From Seminavis robusta (taxonomy: Eukaryota > Bacillariophyta > Bacillariophyceae > Naviculales > Naviculaceae): a stretch of DNA of 40,999 nucleotides. The DNA lies in assembly GCA_903772945.1 (NCBI GenBank), contig CAICTM010000973.1, positions 1 through 40,999 of the forward strand, written 5' to 3'. The translations under genes were made by a program, and so were the position numbers. The notes beneath the pieces were generated by a model that was not told the origin of the DNA, did no database searches, and worked only from the letters and a program-made list of their open reading frames with translations. Below are positions 11,428 to 22,118 of this stretch, in pieces (positions within the stretch are counted from its first letter, which is position 1; every line of letters begins with the position of its first letter).

Positions 11428-12426
11428 ATGGGTATACTACCGTTGGTACATGTACCTGTGCTGCTCGTCACGACGCAACTCTTACTATTGCAAGCAGCGG
11501 GGTTTTTAATAGACCATCCACTATCAGGGACAGCACATTCAAGGAGCCATGAACGCTCATACCGTTACTCCATACCGGCAGTGTCATTGGCAGCAGCCTC
11601 GTCCCGGGAAGAAGAAACGGCAGAGAAGGCGGAAGACATTCTTCGAGAAAAGCTGATGAATGACGCAACTGAAGTAGGATTGCAAGACTTTCAAGAAGTG
11701 TTGGATGCATGGATGATGGCCTTTCACAAAAGCACGGAAAAAGATAATGAGACTAGAGCGTTTGACTATGGCCATCGGATGGAATCTATTTTGACTTTAC
11801 TGGAAGCAAGTGCCAACAACAATAGCATCATCATCAGTATTGAACCCTACTCGCTCGTTATGCAAGTCTACCTGCAACGAGACGCCGACCCCATGGCCGC
11901 GTTACGCGTCTTGAGTCGCATGGAAAACATGCTTTACACAGCTCATCCAAGTTCCGAGTTCCTCAACAACAAGCAACGACTTATCCAGTACAACCGCGTC
12001 TTACAGGGATTGGCCTCCAAAATGGAACTGTGCTCTTTGATTGCCGTGCCTCTCCTCTTGGCACTGGCCCAGGAGCAACCAGTCATTTTGCCCAAGGACG
12101 ATCAAGTAGAACCATTTGTTCCGAGGAAATTGCAACCAGATACCGCATCCTTTGCGGTTGTCCTAGAGCCACTGCTGGAAAAGAATTACAAGCTCAATGC
12201 CTTTCAGAAGCCCATTGGCTGGCTGGTGCGACAAGCCAATCTATCCGGGATCTTGTTTGATAACGAAGAAGACACGCAATCTCCTCTGCTACAAAGAATG
12301 GAGAAGGCCGTTGCTGGCGACAAGGATCATTTGGACAGGATACTGGTAGAAGCCCTCACACAATCGAAAACGACATCCATGTCCCTGGAATCGCTGCTGG
12401 AAGAATCTGATGAGTCATTCCAATAG
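11428..12426 (+). CDS. secretory- or plastid-targeted helical-repeat (PPR-like?) protein
   Basis: Single exon of 332 aa. The start is ATG 11428, in the good context ACCATGG, although the frame is open further upstream from a GTG. Residues 1-27 are a clear hydrophobic signal segment (VPVLLVTTQLLLLQAAGF). The AAG/F junction puts phenylalanine at +1, as in diatom ASAFAP-type plastid presequences, so plastid import is possible; secretion is the alternative. The mature part is mostly helical. PYSLVMQVYLQRDADPMAAL and LQPDTASFAVVLEPL resemble pentatricopeptide-type helices, but I cannot count clean 35-residue repeats. If it is PPR-like, organelle RNA binding would be the usual role; this is inference only. 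Ends TAG at 12424-12426. Neighbour genes suggest no pathway. Confidence 0.65.
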   Translation: MGILPLVHVPVLLVTTQLLLLQAAGFLIDHPLSGTAHSRSHERSYRYSIPAVSLAAASSREEETAEKAEDILREKLMNDATEVGLQDFQEVLDAWMMAFHKSTEKDNETRAFDYGHRMESILTLLEASANNNSIIISIEPYSLVMQVYLQRDADPMAALRVLSRMENMLYTAHPSSEFLNNKQRLIQYNRVLQGLASKMELCSLIAVPLLLALAQEQPVILPKDDQVEPFVPRKLQPDTASFAVVLEPLLEKNYKLNAFQKPIGWLVRQANLSGILFDNEEDTQSPLLQRMEKAVAGDKDHLDRILVEALTQSKTTSMSLESLLEESDESFQ

Positions 12427-12979
12427 GCAGCAAGTGAGTGATGGCTGAACAACAATCAACCTGAAGCAACGCAAAGAGAACGAATATAGACTCAGAGTTT
12501 CCATTACATGCGCAGAAAGTACTTCCTTTTAATTTACTTCTTTTCTGCATCTTCACACGACGGTGAAGGTGTGGGCAAGCATCCACAGGATACAATGAAG
12601 CTCAGACTTGAGCATGACCAAAGTGTACTTCTTTTTGATATACTTCCACTTGGCACGCCCGAACCTTTTGCCTCACGCTGCAACACTTGCCCGCTGTGTT
12701 CTTTTCAATTAGATTCATTTGAGAGTCGCCTGTCACGCAATGCGCTCTTCTTTCAGAGGATGTTAGACTTGAAGATATGTACAGGGTGTCCTTCATCCTC
12801 TGTTGCTATGTTCAATACTTTCCACAGGTAACAACACACATTTCAACATAATAATCACAATATCAACATTTCCCAATCAAAGCGTTCGCCACCTGGCAAA
12901 CCCTTCCCACAACTGGTACCAACTCATAACGGCCAAGTTCCTCGACGCCTCTGCAGGAGCCTGAACTATTGCTCTGGAC
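12427..12979. other. convergent 3' intergenic region
   Basis: Lies between the 3' ends of the plus gene ending at 12426 and the minus TBC gene ending at 12980. An ATG-started frame of 107 codons (12508-12831) is present but shows no domain. No other feature was seen. Confidence 0.4.
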
Positions 12980-14751
12980 TCAGCATGCAAACTCATGATC
13001 ACAGAGGGACGTCGTGGACGGGGACTTCACCATGAGCACTCCTGGTAGATCACAGAGGGACGTCATGGACGGGGACTTCACCATGACCACTCCTGGCACC
13101 TCATCATCGTAGGTGTCACTGTAGTAGTGGTTGGTCAGCTTCTTCGTGTCATTCACATCAGTCGATGCAGGAAACCAACTGAACGAGGCTAATGCGGTTG
13201 TACAGAAGCCCATAGCAAGCTGCACCAAACAGTAGAACTGACCCACGTAGTGATGAGGCAACAATATGACCAGGGTAGTGATCACCTGTAGAACCAGTAG
13301 AGTTTGCTTCGATGGCACCAACATCTTGTGGCACTCCACCAAAGCTTTCTCTCCCCTGGATAGTGCCGTCTCGTAAATGGCAGGTGCATCGGCGTAGAGC
13401 TGACCCAGACGAACCTTGGCATTGGATCGTACCTGTGCCTGCGTCTTCCAGAACAGATCCGCTTGTGCACTTAGCCTTGACTGTCTCGCTGGGATCCCGA
13501 GCATCGAGATGCAGCGAGCCTTTTTCAAAAGACGCCGACGAGAGCGCTGCCCAAGACCCATGCCGATGAACTGAAGTAGTGATTCAGGTGTCTTTTCTTG
13601 CCTGGAGAAGGAGTTGAGGGAGCCAAAACGGTTGGTGAGGTCAAGGCAAAAGACAAAAGGCAGAAGGTTCGCTTCCTGCGCGTTTACCACTTACATGATG
13701 GACAAGGACAAATCTATGATGTCCTGGGCGGTGATGCCTCCTTTGCCTCCGCCCGACATCTCGAGGTCATTCTTCAGTTGGCTTGGCAAAGCCTGGATTG
13801 CCATGTGCATCATGGCAGGATCACAGGAAGCAGCAAGGATCTGACTCCTGAGCGATGGGTGGGTCAACAGAGCCACCGCAACGTAGAACGGCAGCATAGG
13901 ATGCCCGTTCGCCACAAAGGCGTCCATCAGCCGACTTGCCACCGACTCGTCTTGAACGGGATGTGCAAAGAGAGTAATGAGCCAGGGGAGAATAACGTTG
14001 GTCAGCGGCACATCCGACGCTACCAATGCCATGTACACTTCTTCATCCAACGATTGGATCAGAGGCATCAGCACCGTATCTAGCACAAAGGTGATGTTGC
14101 TGAAGTCTTTCTTAGTGGCGTCTTGTAGATGAGACTGCATGAGCTTCCGCAGGGCACGTGTGGTCTTGTCTTCATCGTAGTTCAGGTTGACGAGCAAGAT
14201 GAAAGCAATATCATGAAGTCCTTGGTAGTAGCACGGTTCGTCTTCGCCAGTGGCAAGAGGCGACGATACCGCCGCGCTAAGAACCGAGATGAGTTTGGTT
14301 TGCAACAGATCTGATTGCTGTTCTCCCCTTGCGATGCACCCCTCTACTGCTCGAGACCGAAAGAGGCCGGAGCGCTGCACATCTTTCTCAATTAGATCCA
14401 GATCGTCTCGCGAGAGAGCAGGAGCCGTGGCATCGGATCCCTCAGTTGGGACCTGAAGGAGGGCCGGCCATGCCCAACGCCTCATGGGCCCTTTGATACA
14501 GAAGAGGAATGACCGTGAGTATGACCAAAGAAGATGTGTCGCAATATCCTTCGATAGATCTCATGGCACTTACCATTGAAGAGCCCTCCTTTGGAAAGAC
14601 TCAACTGGCGAAGTTCAGTGACATTCGCTTCAGAGTTGCTCGTCAATCGAAGGATCTTTCCAATCTTGTCGCTACACTGGCGAAAGATCTCAAGCTCGTG
14701 GTCCCTCACGGCATTGTCGCCTCGATAGAATCGTTTCAGGGCTGCCGCCAT
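12980..14751 (-). CDS. TBC1D20/Gyp8-like Rab GTPase-activating protein, copy 1
   Basis: Three exons: 14574-14751, 13695-14490 and 12980-13601, with GT-AG introns of 83 bp (14491-14573) and 93 bp (13602-13694). Sum 1596 nt, 531 aa. The TBC domain starts near residue 55 (GLFNGPMRRWAWPALL). The arginine finger is in IEKDVQRS (Arg about 99) and the glutamine finger in YYQGLHDIA (Gln about 149), so catalysis should be intact. Near the C-terminus a hydrophobic stretch (LLVLQVITTLVILL, then a second segment) fits the tail anchoring of TBC1D20 at the ER, where family members act on Rab1-type GTPases. The frame opens further upstream to an ATG at 14823; MAAALKRF at 14751 was chosen because homology begins there, so the start is uncertain. 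The last residues come from a 51-bp tandem duplication (12997-13098). A paralogue lies at 17147-18842. Confidence 0.85.
12997..13098 (-). repeat. 51-bp tandem duplication in the TBC copy 1 C-terminus
   Basis: 12997-13047 and 13048-13098 are nearly identical 51-bp units. They encode two copies of a 17-residue peptide, PGVVMVKSPSMTSLCDL and PGVLMVKSPSTTSLCDH, just before the stop. The length is a multiple of three, so the frame is kept. Confidence 0.9.
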
Positions 14752-15366
14752 CTTGGTAGTATTTTGTTTCGTTTGGAAGGAAATTCGATTCTCCAACAAC
14801 AAATGAAGGGTATGATACATCAAGTGACCCTAACGTAGCATTCGTAACAGCTCACCCTTGGTGTATTCTTCGCAACGGATGTTGACTCGCGATCGGACGG
14901 AGAGCCATTAGCATACAACTGTCAAAGTGAATGGATGATGCTACCGCCAGCTCAAAATGTGAGATGTGAGTAATTCTCGTACGTCACACTGCAACCATTC
15001 CGATACTTGTTTAAAGTCAACTTCACCTAATTTCATCGCACCCTATCTCTCCAAGTTACAGCTTGCTCAAGGTTTACGCGTAACAAGAACGGCACACGAA
15101 TGAGCCGCAATTGCCAGCTGGCGGAAGGATTCAATCTTCCACCTTAGCCCTAAATCAAGTTTCTATAAAATTATTGAAGCTAAACTAGCTAGGTGCAGTG
15201 CTTCGTGTCCGATACTCTACTATTTATTTTAGCCAGAGTGACCAGGGCTAATAAGTACCGGTACACGTAATGGAGTACGGTAGGTTTACTCACAAACCGC
15301 GAACTGCCACAGGCCACGTTCAATCCATTATTTTTGCTGTTTTCGGACGACACCATTCTCAAATCG
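14752..15366. other. divergent upstream region
   Basis: Separates the minus-strand TBC copy 1 from the plus-strand gene at 15367. The frame of the TBC gene stays open to an ATG at 14823, so the first 72 bases may be coding. The rest shows no gene, repeat or recognisable promoter motif. Confidence 0.4.
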
Positions 15367-16317
15367 ATGTCAACACCTCGTTCACTTCACACTCCACCGA
15401 GGCTGCAAGTTTTCTTTACCATGCCCCGACTAGCTAGGATTCTTGACATCACGGAAGATGTACGAGAAAGAATGTACCCTGTGTGTCTGCATCAACTGCA
15501 GGCTACTTCCCCTCTTCACACCTTGGTTGTGACCAACGCCTCACTGGAGATCGTCCAGCTTGTATACGAATTTGACAAAGCTCAAATGAACAATGATGTC
15601 TTTTTGGATGCGTGCCGACACACTGCGAGTCCTGAGGTGATTGCGTTTCTGAAGGAACTGGTGGCACCAGATGTATACCAAGATGAAGCAATTGCTGCTG
15701 AAATGATAGAAATACTCAAAGATGATCAATATTTTGAAGGGGATGCTTTCAGCCTTCTGTTTCCTTTGTTTCCTAAAGCCTCATGGACACCAACAGGAAA
15801 AGATTCCAAGAGTCCGTTTTCTTTTGCTTGCGAGTGCACAAATATCGTGGAGAGTACAATGACCAAGATGATACAGACCATTCCGAGCAGTACCGAATCA
15901 ATCAAAGTTCCTATTGAATACATCAGGCAGGGATATCCAAACCCGTGCGATTCAAAGCATGAAGATTTGAGATCTGCATTGAATACAACAATAGGAAAAA
16001 TGACAAATCTCAAGCATTTGACATTACCACTGTGCTTTGGAGACCTGATTGACGCAGATTTGAGGCAAACTGTATGTGGCCTCCTAGCTTTGGGGGAATT
16101 GGAGTCCCTCACCATCCTGAAAAGCAGGTTATCTAATGGCTTCTTTTTGCCAATTTTTGATGCGATGGCAGCAGCGGGTAGTAATTCCATGGTCCTCCGA
16201 CGGTTTGACCTCAAGCTAATTACTCGGAGGGAGGTTGAGTTGTACCGGGATCGCATGATGGAAGAGGGATTGTGCGAGACCCAAAGAAACCAATGTTGGA
16301 CGTTGTTGAGAAGTTGA
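15367..16317 (+). CDS. hypothetical protein, weakly LRR-like C-terminal half
   Basis: Single-exon open frame of 316 aa from ATG 15367 to TGA 16315-16317. The frame opens at a TTG (15334), and a second ATG at 15421 (MPRLARILD) is also possible. I do not recognise a family. Residues about 40-110 read as paired helices (LHTLVVTNASLEIVQLVYEF, then HTASPEVIAFLKEL), a little like degenerate ankyrin units. The C-terminal half has leucine-rich strand-like segments (MTNLKHLTLPLCFGD; LGELESLTILKSRL), as in diatom leucine-rich-repeat-type proteins. No signal peptide or membrane segment is seen. It sits between two TBC paralogues but on the opposite strand, so a shared role is not indicated. Confidence 0.6.
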   Translation: MSTPRSLHTPPRLQVFFTMPRLARILDITEDVRERMYPVCLHQLQATSPLHTLVVTNASLEIVQLVYEFDKAQMNNDVFLDACRHTASPEVIAFLKELVAPDVYQDEAIAAEMIEILKDDQYFEGDAFSLLFPLFPKASWTPTGKDSKSPFSFACECTNIVESTMTKMIQTIPSSTESIKVPIEYIRQGYPNPCDSKHEDLRSALNTTIGKMTNLKHLTLPLCFGDLIDADLRQTVCGLLALGELESLTILKSRLSNGFFLPIFDAMAAAGSNSMVLRRFDLKLITRREVELYRDRMMEEGLCETQRNQCWTLLRS

Positions 16318-17146
16318 CATGTTGCAACGGAATATAGACAGGCCCAGAGCTTGTGAAGGTGCTCTATGGTGTCCTCAGAGAAGCCCCGGGAAAGTGGACC
16401 CTGTGGCAAAAACATCCAAGTAGACGGCACTACTAGTAGCAGGGAACACTATCTGGTAGCAGAGAAGCGTCCCAGTCGCAAACGGAAAGCAAATTTATTT
16501 GTTCGCTCGATCAGAGTGAGTTGTGCCACATGCAAATCCATCCCAATGAGTGGATATGAAGGGAAACTGGGGCACTTCCCATGGGAGTTGACTGCGTTGT
16601 CTTGTGTAGGAAGAAGGCCCTCCAGCTGACGCAGACGGTGTCTTCAATCTACAGTCTGTACAGTACGATGTAAGTTGGTACCGATACTCTAGCTAGCTAG
16701 AATCTTGTCCCATTCTGGTCGTTCGCTGCAACGGATCCAATGATCCTTTCCAGCTCCTAATTCTGTGGCGAGCCAACGACAAAGCAACATGTACCAGCAA
16801 ATAGACCCGTTACCATTAAACGCTAGAATAGCTGGTCATCCAAGGCACGGCTTGGAAGTTCCGTGTTGGGCAGTGGGAAGCTCATGTATGATCTCGCAGG
16901 CACGCAGCTGCCCCTTCCTTCCATGCTACGGCACCATCGAGCTTCCACTTCTTTCAATCAAATACAGATTTTGTTGTGTATGAATCGGACAAAATAATAT
17001 AGAGAGAGTATGATGAACGGAACATGGATTGTCTGGACCTGCACCGTCGTGGTCACTTGAGCACACGACAGGAAGAACAACGCTCTTTGGGTCTCATCCA
17101 CAGAATGCGTCGACCGCAAGTGTATTGTTGTAGCTTGTTTGTTCTT
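16318..17146. other. intergenic, no supported gene
   Basis: Convergent region between the plus gene ending at 16317 and the minus TBC copy 2 ending at 17147. Frames such as 16366-16629 open at an ATG but show no domain and are not supported as coding. Confidence 0.4.
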
Positions 17147-18842
17147 TCAATGGGCCCGAGTCGCGAGACGGGTGGCAAAGAGCACCCATGAGTAATGTAT
17201 AAAGTCGTACAGAGAATACAAGAAGATAAATGAAAAATAGGCAAAGAAGATCCATCCTTCCCTGGTTTTTGGCAGAAGACGCCTGACTTGTCGTAATCGA
17301 TTGCGAATCCTTCTCAGTTGGGTAGTGGGGCGCCGAGTTGGTTGTGCCGTGGGAGACGGCGGAGGAAAGGGACAAGGAGGGGGGCCAAAGGGCCTGAGCC
17401 ACTTTCCCACGACATCTGGTTGTTGTGTAGCCATGTAGACGGACACTCCGCTGGCCATTTTGGCGCGTGAACAGGTTTCAGCAGTGCAAGAAGAAGGAGC
17501 AACGATGACCGGAGGGGACTGCAACAAGACCATTCGTTCGGCCAGACCAGGGTCATTCACCAGGTTGAGCAGCGTCTTGGGCGGAACTTGTTTCCTGTGG
17601 TTGCATATCATCGTGAGTATCGTATCCTGCATGCTACATTAAGATCGCCTTCGCCTCACTAAGAACTTACATGATGGAGAGTGCCGTTTCAATCAGCTCC
17701 TGCGTCGACAAGTACAATCCACTATTTTCATGCGACCAATCGGACTTGATTCTGGAGGGTAGGTTTTGAATGCAAAAGTGCATGGAACTGGGGTCATCTA
17801 GTTCGGTCGTCAGAATGTCCATGCGCAGTTTGCGATGTACCAACAAGGCAATGGACACATAAAACGGCAACAGAGGATGGGATGCCATGAAGGCGTCCAC
17901 CAATCGACTCGAATCTTGTTCGTCGTGAATGGAATGCGTGAACCATGTCAACAACCAGGGCAAGACGGTAGACAACAAGGGGACACCCGATAGGAGTAGT
18001 GTTTCGTGGACGGGTGGATCAATCATACCGACTACAGGCAGTAGGCACGCATTGAGGAAGTGTTGCAAGTCGATAAAAGTTTCTCGGGCACAGTCGCGAA
18101 GATGTGTCTGGCAGAGTTTTCGGAGAATGGCCGTGCAAAAGATTTCATTGTAATCGAGATTGTGTAACAAGACTCCACCAATGTCGTGCAATCCTTGGTA
18201 GTAATGAGGTTTGTCTCCATCCTCCAGTGGAGCGGAAATGGTGGCCGTCAACACCGATGCTAGCGTGGAAGTGGTGTATTCGGGGTTGGATTTGATGGAC
18301 AACGCCACGGAAGAATCATCGGGCGCCATGACCGAGTTGGGACTAGGACAGGAATGATGAAATAGTACTGAGCGACCCACGTCACGACGGATCAAATCTC
18401 GTTCACGGTCCTCGGCTTCGCAGTAGACTTCTGTGGTGGGTTCAAACAGTTGGGCGGTTGTCTCCATCCACGACGGAACCTTGTCATCTTCGAGCCCCGC
18501 CAGCAGCGGCCAAATCTGTTGTCGTAGTTCCGCTGCATCATTCATTCATCCACAGGTCGACAAGCAAACAGCAACGTAAGATTCACACACGCTACCATCG
18601 CACATCACATGGTCTTTCCCACGAGAGAAGCACATTTGCCTACCATTGACGAGACCTCCGCGTGTCAAGGCCATCTCTCGCAACTGCCAGGTAGATCCTT
18701 GTCGATTCAGGAGATGTCGAATACGATTCTCCTTGTCCATCCTGACATCTTGCACGCTGTTGCTATTGTTGCTAGAATCACTCCTCATCTTTCTGTCAAC
18801 TGGGTGGAAGTTTGACGCTGATTTTCTGTGGGTCACCATCAT
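17147..18842 (-). CDS. TBC1D20/Gyp8-like Rab GTPase-activating protein, copy 2
   Basis: Three exons: 18644-18842, 17671-18532 and 17147-17594, with GT-AG introns of 111 bp (18533-18643) and 76 bp (17595-17670). Sum 1509 nt, 502 aa. TBC domain with arginine finger LIRRDVGRS (Arg about 120) and glutamine finger HYYQGLHDIGG (Gln about 179). A C-terminal hydrophobic segment (FFAYFSFIFLYSLYDFI) fits a tail anchor. Expected role: GAP for an ER/Golgi Rab. The start is at the ATG pair at 18842/18839; the frame stays open to a TTG at 18947, which is not a likely start. Both introns lie at the same codon position and phase as in copy 1 (after the VN/FN codon in phase 1, and inside the Met of SIM), so the two are paralogues. 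The middle linkers and C-termini have diverged strongly. Confidence 0.85.
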
Positions 18843-19482
18843 GTTCCTTTGCCTGGTTCTTGACGATGATGGCACTCCCTTTGGGTCCCTCCTGCTGTTT
18901 GTGAGGTGACGAGCCTGCCGGACGTAGCCAAATTTTTCGAACCTCAATTTTTAATGAGTCTTGATCGTGAACTAACGCTTTGTAGGAAACGGGCACGACG
19001 CACACATTATTCCAGCTGGGCTGGATGGCCATGGCGCGGCGGAGCGTCACGATGGGTTCAGCTTGGCACTTCTCGACTTTGCTTGGTTTGGCTCGACTTG
19101 CCTCGGCTGAGTTGTGTCGGTTCCAGGTGGAGCCCTCCGTACGAGGAGCAAGTGAGGGTCCCACTAACCACTTGTGGCCCAAACCCTATCTTCGTTGTCG
19201 ACGTCACCTTCATGAGTTCTGGTCCAATGAGACGACAACATTCTTCAGAATTTGTCCAGAGCTCGTCTTGCTGTTTCTATTAGAAGATCAACTTTATCGC
19301 CTCAAATAGCTCGCCACGAATGCATATCTCGCGATCCAAAGAAGCGAGAGTTCAAGTTGAACAACGACGTATGTAACCGCCGAAGCGTCCAGAATGAAGG
19401 GATCCAAGGTCAAGGGCTTGTTGTCTTCGATTTGTTGTTACAACTTCGCTCTTTGTCAATCAATAAACACCCTACAGTCAAC
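18843..19482. other. divergent upstream region of TBC copy 2 and the FCP gene
   Basis: Must hold both promoters and the FCP 5' UTR, which is probably AC/T-rich just before ATG 19483. Plus-strand frames of 94-125 codons cross it (18906-19309), but none resembles a known protein. Confidence 0.4.
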
Positions 19483-20325
19483 ATGAAGCTCTCCGTCTTT
19501 GCTCTCCTTGCCGGCTCTGCCGCTGCCTACACCACCCCCACCATGACCTTTGCTGTTGGCAAAAAGTCTGCTCCTAAGGTATGTGCTGTAACAGTGTTTA
19601 GATAGGATTTTCTCTGTACGGAAAGATACTGATGTGAGATCTTGCGATTTTTCGACTTCCAGATCAAGGCCTCCAGTGGCGGCACTGTCCCATCCAAGGC
19701 TCTTCCTTACGAGAACGCCCCTGCTGCTCTTGATGGAAGCCTTCCCGGTGATGTCGGTTTCGACCCATGCTTCCTTTCCACAAAGGCTGACTTGATGGCT
19801 GACTACTTCAACGGACTTAACTTCGTTGGCAACCCAGGTCTTTCTGGACTTGAATGGTACCGTGAAGCCGAATTGATGCACGGACGTATCGCACAAATGG
19901 CCGTCCTCGGATTCATCTTCCCTGGATTCACTCGTCTTCCCGGTCTTGAGGGAGTCAGCTCCAACCCCCTTGCTGCCTTCGACGAGGTCCCATACGCCGG
20001 TGTCTGGCAAACCATTGCCTTCATGGGATTTGTTGACTTGTTCCGCATTAGCCGAATCCGAGAATTGGGATCCAGCTACACTCCCGGTGACTACGGTTGG
20101 GGACAAGGAGGATTCAACCCCTTCGGATTCAACTACTCCCCAGAAGAATACTACGAGAAGCAAGTGCAAGAGACCAAGCACGGACGTCTGGCTATGATTG
20201 CTCTTCTTGGACTTATCTGGCAAGCCAATGCCTCCGGTGTTGGTGTCCTTGACCAATTGGGACCTGCTTTCTCTGCTCCCGATTACTACGCACGTGCTGG
20301 ATACTTCCTGCCCCAGGGAATCTAA
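19483..20325 (+). CDS. fucoxanthin-chlorophyll a/c binding protein (light-harvesting)
   Basis: Thylakoid antenna protein that binds chlorophyll a/c and fucoxanthin. Exons 19483-19578 and 19663-20325 flank an 84-bp GT-AG intron (19579-19662); 759 nt, 252 aa. The N-terminus is a bipartite plastid presequence: signal peptide KLSVFALLAGSAAA followed by YTTP, with an aromatic residue at the cleavage +1 position. LHC helix 1 carries the chlorophyll-binding motif EAELMHGRIAQMAVLG and helix 3 carries ETKHGRLAMIALLG; LPGDVGFDP precedes helix 1. Length is usual for the family. Codon use is strongly biased to C-ending codons, as in highly expressed genes, and this also produces a long antisense open frame. 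I cannot assign Lhcf, Lhcr or Lhcx by eye. A possible polyadenylation signal AATAAA is near 20349. Confidence 0.95.
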
Positions 20326-21089
20326 GAAGCTACTTTTCATGTTCCTTGAATAAAAAAGAAACGAGAAATGAACATACTGTTTTAATTCCCCGCCTTTTTT
20401 CGGCAGGCAGGAAAACATCGCCTTGTTCGCCTATATTAGAGATAAACTATAGCTTCGTATATTAGGTGAAAAGTGATTCGCGAGAGGAACAGTACATATT
20501 TGAGATGGTGTCGTGGGACACTGCGAGTTGCAGGTTGTCCTTGGACCATGGATGATATCATACGTCTTGGGTCCTTTTGGGACTTTAGAAGACAGCTTCT
20601 TGAAGTTGCTGCCAGAGGTTAGTCCATCTTCTCAGAACATTGCGCCGGAAGATATTCTATGATAGCGACGCATGGCAGATATTCTATGGTTATCCTACTT
20701 TCCGATCTCCCATCATGTCGTGCATCGCTACTAGCTAGCCATCATTGCAGCATCTCTCGCAGGCGCATAAAGGTCTGTCGTTAGATATCTCATTAGCAGA
20801 TTGAAATGCAGGTCGAAACTTCCTGCCTTCATTGGCTGCTTGCTTGAAGAAAGTCATGAAGAGCAGGCATAATCCCGTGTTCAGGTCAGTCATCTTCGAA
20901 ACACCAGTCACCACTGATTGCCCAGAAGATCAGAAGCAATTCCTGGATCCTGACAGGTCTATGGCTGATCCATTCAATCATGTCATTCAAGAATATGCTG
21001 CGTGGCTGATCGGTTGGTTGGACGGCTGCCTTCCTCCTCGCCACTCATGCATGTTCTGTTTGTTGCTTGTTGGCTGCCATCCTCGTCGC
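20326..21089. other. intergenic, no supported gene
   Basis: Between the 3' ends of the FCP gene and the small minus-strand gene. An open stretch at 20832-21116 (MAACLKKVMKSRHNP...) has a plausible composition in its middle part but no recognisable domain, and I do not call it. Confidence 0.35.
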
Positions 21090-21701
21090 TCAGCTATCTG
21101 TGTTCTTGCTTGCTAATGTTTGTTGTAGCTTTGCAGCATCTTCCTTCTCCCTTTTCCTTTTTAATTTGCGCTGCTTCTTCAACCACTTTTTCAGCCTTCT
21201 TAGATTGCGCTCTTGGATGGTTTCGTTGCTGACGGCCAAATTGACGCCACCACCCCAACCACCCGCTCCGACCTTTTTTGTTTGACCGGTGGCCTCATCT
21301 ACCACCACTTTGTCGCCAATCCCTTCGATGCGCTTGTTCCGTAGCTTTTCTCCTAAAACACCACACAAACAGGAATGAATAATATGGGAGCCCGTGTGAG
21401 TGGCAATCCTTCGTGTGAGTGCAATATTGCCTGGGGGTAGCGGTAACATCCATTGGAACTACCGTTACGGCAGACACGAACCTCTTTCTCCAATTTCCTC
21501 ATGCGACTTGGAGATAGCCCATTGCATTACGTGATAGCCACCAATCACTGGGAGTGAAAAGTAGACGAAGCCCATCACTGCTCGGCCCCATGGTGGTAAG
21601 GGGTATCGGAATCCATTGTGGACGTAATTCTTGAGCCGTTCATGCCTTCTATGGAACGAAGCATAGGTGTTCATTAACCAAGAGCCTTGCTGCTGTGACA
21701 T
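21090..21701 (-). CDS. small single-pass membrane protein, conserved-looking, unknown role
   Basis: Two exons, 21482-21701 and 21090-21352, joined across a 129-bp intron (21353-21481, donor GTTCGT, acceptor TTTTAG). The join restores IGERGEKLRNKR in frame; total 483 nt, 160 aa. ATG at 21701. One hydrophobic segment (GRAVMGFVYFSLPVIGGYHV, about residues 38-57) follows a basic N-terminus. The C-terminal third is very lysine/arginine-rich and helical (RNLRRLKKWLKKQRKLKRKR), probably a coiled coil. The basic N-terminus plus a single membrane segment would suit a small mitochondrial or organellar inner-membrane protein; that is inference. No family recognised. Confidence 0.65.
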
Positions 21702-22118
21702 CCTCTGATTCTCTTACTAATGTACTCTTGCTACTTGCTCTACTTGCTCTACTTGTCTTCTCAACGTCTCAGCATAGTATCGCAAAGTAGCGAGGGATAA
21801 GGGTGTGGATCGAGTGCGGTTGTCTCAGTATCGAGAGGAAGTCAGATTGGAGCGTAGCCAGGACGTCAAAATGAAAAAATGAAAAATGATTATTTCCTTC
21901 TGATTTTGGGAAAATGAAACAGGACCAAGCGCGCCCTTTTTTCGCGCGAAGAACCACGTTTCTCTTTCTCTTTTTTGTGGGGAAGGTTTTAAAAAGGCTA
22001 CAGTACCGGTATCGGCACGGTGGACAACCCTGCTATCGATCACAGAAACAGAAAATTTGGCCTGCTCCAAAGACTTGCCACTCTTGTTGGCTTGCCACTC
22101 TTGTTGGCTGTTTTGATC

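Noticed and set aside
12508..12831. 107-codon frame with ATG between two convergent genes
   Set aside because: No domain or signal. Its position within probable 3' UTRs makes it a chance frame.
19456..20418. 320-codon open frame antisense to the FCP gene
   Set aside because: It mirrors the codon bias of the FCP gene (C-ending codons remove antisense stops). It has no domain and runs through the FCP intron.
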